Shown in pieces: positions 7,238 through 10,069 of a stretch of 10,069 nucleotides of DNA. The DNA lies in NCBI GenBank assembly GCA_040830545.1, contig JBFOMB010000022.1, positions 1-10,069 of the forward strand, written 5' to 3'. The stretch is from HXMU1420-2 sp040830545. GTDB taxonomy: Bacteria > Pseudomonadota > Alphaproteobacteria > Rhodobacterales > Rhodobacteraceae. Every line of letters begins with the position of its first letter. The stretch's first letter is position 1. The notes under the pieces are model-generated. The model was not told the DNA's origin and ran no database searches. It was given only the letters and a program-made list of their open reading frames with translations. A program made the position numbers and the translations under genes.

Positions 7238-8032
7238 TTATCGAGCCTTGCCCAAGTGCATCCCGGCATCCGCCAACAGGGTTTCGCCCGTGACATGACG
7301 CGCCGCGTCGGAGACGAAAAACAGCGCGGCATCAGCGATGTCATCGGGACCGGAGGCAACGGCAAGCGGGGTCATGGCCTCAACGGAGGCGACGGTTTTG
7401 GCGTAGCTGTCTTCATCCATCGTGTCGCGGAACCAGCGTGTGCCGATGAAGCCGGGGCAGATGGCGTTCACACGGATCTGCGGACCAAGGGCACGGGCGA
7501 GGGACTGGGTCATCGTGTTGAGCGCGCCTTTGGAGCAGGCGTAAGCGACGGACGATCCCACGCCCTTGACACCAGCGATGGAGGACGTGTTGAGCACGGC
7601 GGAGGCCCGGCCAGACTGTTCATGCGCGGCCAGCAAGAGCGGTTTTGCGGCCTGCAGCATCAACCAGGGGCCAACCACGTTCACGGCGTAGATGTCCATG
7701 AAGTCGCCTTTGTCCAGCGCGTCCAGATCGCCGTGATCGCGGGCATGGCGAGTGATGCCCGCATTGTTGATCAGGATGTCGAGGCGGCCATGGGTGCTGG
7801 CGGCCTCGGCCAATGTACGGCAGCCCTCTGCCTCAGACACGTCCGCCTGAACGACCTGCACCTGCGCGCCATGTGTGCGGCAAAGGTCGGCGGCGTCTTC
7901 AGCTTCGGTGACGGAGCGGCTGTAGTTGATGATGACATCCGCGCCACGTTCGGCCAGTTTCACCGCCATGGATCGGCCCAGCCCCGTGGCGGAGCCGGTG
8001 ACCAGCGCCAGCCGTCCTTGAAGATCGTTCAT
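7238..8032 (-). CDS. SDR-family oxidoreductase
   Basis: Short-chain dehydrogenase/reductase of 264 residues, a classical single-domain Rossmann enzyme. The nucleotide-binding loop TGSATGLG is at 12-19 and NNAG at 89-92. The catalytic tetrad is complete: N118, S151, Y164 and K168 (YACSK). The PG motif is at 193-194. R39 after the second strand (NYSRS) with no acidic residue suggests NADP(H) preference, a weaker inference. The start is ATG 8032, preceded by AGGGA with 6 nt spacing, and places the first strand (GRLALVTG) at the usual position. An in-frame GTG at 8065 has no ribosome binding site. The general fold resembles 3-oxoacyl-ACP reductase/3-ketoacyl reductase-type SDRs. The substrate is not identifiable, and the missing fatty-acid gene context argues against a dedicated FabG. 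Confidence 0.92.
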   Translation of the reverse strand: MNDLQGRLALVTGSATGLGRSMAVKLAERGADVIINYSRSVTEAEDAADLCRTHGAQVQVVQADVSEAEGCRTLAEAASTHGRLDILINNAGITRHARDHGDLDALDKGDFMDIYAVNVVGPWLMLQAAKPLLLAAHEQSGRASAVLNTSSIAGVKGVGSSVAYACSKGALNTMTQSLARALGPQIRVNAICPGFIGTRWFRDTMDEDSYAKTVASVEAMTPLAVASGPDDIADAALFFVSDAARHVTGETLLADAGMHLGKAR

Positions 8033-8110
8033 GATGTGTCCCTGCTTTGTCACTGTTTGCCCCACAGAGTGGCGGCAGACGGAGTGCGTGGCAATGCATC
8101 TCGCCCTTTG

Positions 8111-8132
8111 TTAACGGATCAGTTAAGGTTAA
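8111..8132. promoter_or_regulatory. Cluster of TTAA half-sites before the cyclase gene
   Basis: TTAAC (8111-8115) and GTTAA (8122-8126) form an inverted repeat with a 6-nt centre. A third TTAA follows at 8129-8132, a few bases before the cyclase start. TTAA pairs recall the alphaproteobacterial CtrA site (TTAA-N7-TTAA), but the spacings here are 8 and 2, so the match is imperfect. It may instead be an ordinary AT-rich promoter element. Confidence 0.25.
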
Positions 8133-8135
8133 TGG

Positions 8136-9323
8136 ATGCAGTCTTTAGCCGATCCCGCCTCTGACCTTCTTGTGACACTGACGCCCGAACGGCAGGCGGC
8201 AGCGCTGGACCTGATCAACTACATGCTGGTCGAAGGCACAAAGGCCGAGGATGCGGATACAGTGCTGTGCGGCATGTGCGACCGCATCCGGGGCGCTGGG
8301 CTGCCGCTGGAACGTGCGTCGTCCATTGTGCCGCTGTTGCATGCAGAGGCCGCGGCGAGCGCGCGGTTCTGGGAACACGGATCAGGCGCGCGCAGCTACG
8401 CGTTTCCGTATGTGGCCAGTGGAACAGAGTATGATCGTTCGCCTGCTGCCGTGGTGCACAGCACGGGGGAGTGGCTGATCCTGTGGCTGCCGGACACGCC
8501 GGAGGATGCGTATTCCATCGTGCCGGAGCTGAAGCAGGACGGGTACACGCATTACGTCATGATGCCTGTGTTCATGCGCAGCGGCATGGCGAACACGTTC
8601 AGCTTTGCCACCCGCGCAGCAGAAGGGTTCACGGACGCGGATTTCGCGTTCTTCCGGGCGATTTTCCCGGCAATTGCCGCGACGCAAGAGATTTTGGCCA
8701 CCCACCGGATGCTGAGCGAGGCGATCCGGATGTATGTGGGGACCGAACCGGGGGAGCATATCCTGAAGGGCGACGTGCATCGGGGCGAGGTCATGCGTAC
8801 GCAGGCGGCGATCCTGTTTGCGGATATGCGCGGGTTCACGCAGCTGACCTCGGATATGGAAGCAGAGGCGGCAACAGCGTTGTTGAACGCATATTACGAT
8901 TGCGTGGTGCCTCATGTGGAGGCGGCAGGTGGTGAGGTGCTGAAATTCATCGGTGACGGTATTCTGGCCGTGTTTCGGGATACAGGCGACGCAGCAGAGA
9001 CCTGTGCGCGGGCATTGGAAGCCGCGCGGGCGGCATTGGAGGCTGTTGATGCCTATGAAGGCGCGCCTCGGTTTTCGGTTGGAATTGGTTTGCACTACGG
9101 CGAGGCGGCTTACGGGAATGTCGGATCGGGCGCGCGGTTGGACTACACCGTGATCGGACGGGACGTGAATTTGGCGGCTCGGGTGGCGGGCCTGTGTGGG
9201 GCGCTCGAGGCGCCGTTGATCCTGTCTGAGGCGTTTCAGGCTTTGACCGGTGGGACAGGGCGGTCCCTTGGTCCGCAGCGGTTGAAAGGGCTGTCGGGGA
9301 TGCCGGAGGTGTTTGTTGCCTGA
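8136..9323 (+). CDS. Class III adenylate cyclase with N-terminal putative sensor region
   Basis: Predicted to make cyclic AMP from ATP; 395 residues and no evident membrane helix or signal peptide. The catalytic domain runs from about 222 to 395. The two metal-binding aspartates are D230 (ILFADMRGFT) and D274 (KFIGDG). The adenine-selecting pair is K270 and D336 (LDYTVIG). The transition-state pair is N345 and R349 (NLAAR). These residues support an active adenylate rather than guanylate cyclase. Residues 1-190 contain a mixed helix/strand region (roughly 75-180, ending in GFTDADFAFFRAIFPAI) that resembles a GAF-like sensor fold, not assigned with certainty. A helical linker (about 180-200) and a short segment with GEHILKGDVHRGE (206-218) join it to the catalytic part. 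ATG 8136 has AAGG 7 nt upstream. The gene is divergent from the SDR gene. The signal sensed is unknown. Confidence 0.92.
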   Translation: MQSLADPASDLLVTLTPERQAAALDLINYMLVEGTKAEDADTVLCGMCDRIRGAGLPLERASSIVPLLHAEAAASARFWEHGSGARSYAFPYVASGTEYDRSPAAVVHSTGEWLILWLPDTPEDAYSIVPELKQDGYTHYVMMPVFMRSGMANTFSFATRAAEGFTDADFAFFRAIFPAIAATQEILATHRMLSEAIRMYVGTEPGEHILKGDVHRGEVMRTQAAILFADMRGFTQLTSDMEAEAATALLNAYYDCVVPHVEAAGGEVLKFIGDGILAVFRDTGDAAETCARALEAARAALEAVDAYEGAPRFSVGIGLHYGEAAYGNVGSGARLDYTVIGRDVNLAARVAGLCGALEAPLILSEAFQALTGGTGRSLGPQRLKGLSGMPEVFVA

Positions 9324-9358
9324 TTGAGTGCGCGTGCCGCTCACACTGGGTGTCTCGG

Positions 9359-9381
9359 AAAAACGCCTTTGGCGTTTGTCC
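9359..9381. terminator. Terminator hairpin between convergent cyclase and dehalogenase-like genes
   Basis: AAACGCC (9361-9367) pairs with GGCGTTT (9371-9377) across a three-base loop. One mismatch beyond, GGA/TCC extends the stem. Leftward transcription meets a run of five Ts after the stem and rightward transcription only three, so it is a better terminator for the minus-strand gene but may serve both. Confidence 0.7.
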
Positions 9382-9436
9382 TCGGGTGTTCGGCCCGGTG
9401 GGCCTCACGCGCCTCCGGCGGGAGTATTTGGACAAA
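9375..9436. repeat. Folded intergenic block, probably a dispersed roseobacter element
   Basis: A 7-bp inverted repeat, TTTGTCC (9375-9381) and GGACAAA (9430-9436), encloses two further hairpins: GGCCC/GGGCC (9392-9396 with 9400-9404) and CTCC/GGAG (9413-9416 with 9421-9424). The second can alternatively fold as CGCC/GGCG (9410-9413 with 9417-9420). The stretch CCTCCGGCGGGAGTATTT (9412-9429) is one I recall as frequent at gene ends in Rhodobacteraceae. That is memory, not a search result. Only one copy is present in this window. Confidence 0.45.
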
Positions 9437-9444
9437 GATGAAAG

Positions 9445-10069
9445 TCAGGGTTTGGGTGTGTCTGCATTTGCGCCGCGCCACCAGTCTGAGGGTTTGAGGC
9501 GGGGCCTTGCACGGTCTAGGCGCAGGGCGAGTTTGCGCAGCGGGGACAGGGCGAGGCGCAGCCAGAGCCGGTTGCGCCGTTTGGAGAAGTCGCGGTTGAA
9601 CGGGCAGACGCGCATGCAGATGGCGCAGTCAGAGGCGAGCTTGGCCCAGAAGCCGAAGCATTTTTCCGCGTCCGAGGTCCATTTCTTCACGCCTTTGATG
9701 GCGGAAACGTTGGCCGTGTCGGTTGAGGGCGGGCCGTAGGGCAGCGCCTTGACCGGGCAGGCATCAGCGCATTTGGTGCAGATGTCGCAGAAGGCGCGCA
9801 CGCCCAGCGGTTGGGGCGTGTCGAACTCCAGTGGCAGGTTTGTGAAGATCTTGGAAAACCGCAGGCGGGGGCCGAAATCTGGCGTGATCACCATCTGGTT
9901 ACGGGCATATTCACCTAGCCCGGCCTTGACCGCGTAAGGGATGACGAGGCCCGTGTCGTTCATGGATGGCACCGCCTCGTATCCGAGGTTGCGGATATAG
10001 GCGGCGACCTGCATGACCACGGCGGCCTCGTGGCTGTATTCCCGGCCCGTTGCTGCGCCACCAAGGGCC
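9445..10069 (-). CDS. Reductive-dehalogenase-like corrinoid/2[4Fe-4S] protein (5' end outside window)
   Basis: C-terminal 207 residues of an iron-sulfur protein; the frame is open to the window edge. Numbering from the edge, SHEAAVVMQVAAYIRNLGYEA (12-32) and AGLGEYARNQMVITPDFGPRLR (49-70), then FTNLPLEFD (75-83), follow the pattern of the reductive dehalogenase core. Two ferredoxin motifs come next: C94-x2-C97-x2-C100-x3-C104P, then C137-x10-C148-x2-C151-x3-C155P, the arrangement for two [4Fe-4S] clusters in RdhA proteins. Y11 is a candidate for the catalytic tyrosine. The protein ends about 50 residues after the last cysteine with a basic tail, so no C-terminal flavin/ferredoxin reductase domain of the NpRdhA/BhbA type is fused. 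The related QueG (epoxyqueuosine reductase) is less likely, because its motif wording differs (CGxCxxCxxACPT; GKNTLLI instead of EYARNQMVI). Whether it dehalogenates anything is unknown. Confidence 0.8.
   Translation of the reverse strand, partial: ALGGAATGREYSHEAAVVMQVAAYIRNLGYEAVPSMNDTGLVIPYAVKAGLGEYARNQMVITPDFGPRLRFSKIFTNLPLEFDTPQPLGVRAFCDICTKCADACPVKALPYGPPSTDTANVSAIKGVKKWTSDAEKCFGFWAKLASDCAICMRVCPFNRDFSKRRNRLWLRLALSPLRKLALRLDRARPRLKPSDWWRGANADTPKP

Noticed and set aside
8033..8065. GTG start extending the SDR by 11 residues
   Set aside because: No ribosome binding site. ATG 8032 has AGGGA at 6 nt and fits the normal SDR N-terminus.
7256..8164. Plus-strand open frame of 302 codons opposite the SDR gene
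   Set aside because: The minus strand has a complete SDR active site. The plus-strand translation is Gly-, Val- and His-rich without a domain, a mirror of GC-rich coding sequence.
8382..9344. Minus-strand open frame of 320 codons opposite the cyclase gene
   Set aside because: The plus strand encodes a cyclase with every catalytic residue in place. The minus-strand product is Arg-, Gln- and His-rich with no domain.
9445..10069. Assignment as epoxyqueuosine reductase (QueG)
   Set aside because: The first cysteine motif (CxxCxxCADACP) and GLGEYARNQMVITPDFGPRLR fit reductive dehalogenases better than the QueG wording. It stays a possible alternative until the missing half is read.

Overview
The window looks like chromosomal DNA of an alphaproteobacterium of the Rhodobacteraceae, probably the roseobacter group. 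This is an inference. It rests on the high-GC coding style, a TRAP transporter with its Q and M membrane parts fused, a reductive-dehalogenase-like iron-sulfur protein, and an intergenic block containing CCTCCGGCGGGAGTATTT, which I recall as recurrent in roseobacter genomes. No rRNA, tRNA, CRISPR array, insertion sequence or phage gene was seen.

Left part (1-5015, minus strand) reads as one solute-uptake and oxidation operon. In transcription order it holds a GMC-family flavin alcohol dehydrogenase (5015-3414), a periplasmic TRAP substrate-binding protein (3273-2179) and a fused TRAP DctQ-DctM permease (2055 to beyond position 1). The permease carries an unusual insertion of about 135 residues with about four hydrophobic segments. 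An IclR-family regulator (5124-5891, plus strand) is divergent from this operon. The two share an AT-rich 108-bp intergenic region with several inverted repeats. The simplest model is that IclR senses a substrate or intermediate, the TRAP system imports the substrate, and the GMC enzyme oxidises an alcohol group. The substrate cannot be read from the sequence. Both gaps inside the operon contain hairpins. The one before the permease also has a duplicated GGAACGGGTA that could form mutually exclusive structures at the permease ribosome binding site.

Middle part: a gap of about 320 bp (5892-6214) shows no convincing gene and ends in a clear intrinsic terminator facing left. To its right, on the minus strand, are a pirin (7135-6215) and an SDR oxidoreductase (8032-7238), probably co-transcribed with the SDR first.

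Right part: divergent from the SDR is a class III adenylate cyclase (8136-9323, plus strand) with an N-terminal putative sensor region and all the catalytic residues I looked for. It converges on the 3' end of a reductive-dehalogenase-like corrinoid/2[4Fe-4S] protein (minus strand, 9445 to beyond the right edge). Between them lies a structured terminator and repeat-like block.

Most of the window is recognisable metabolism. The least explained items are the permease insertion, the competing structures before the permease start, the dehalogenase-like gene, and the folded block at 9353-9440.
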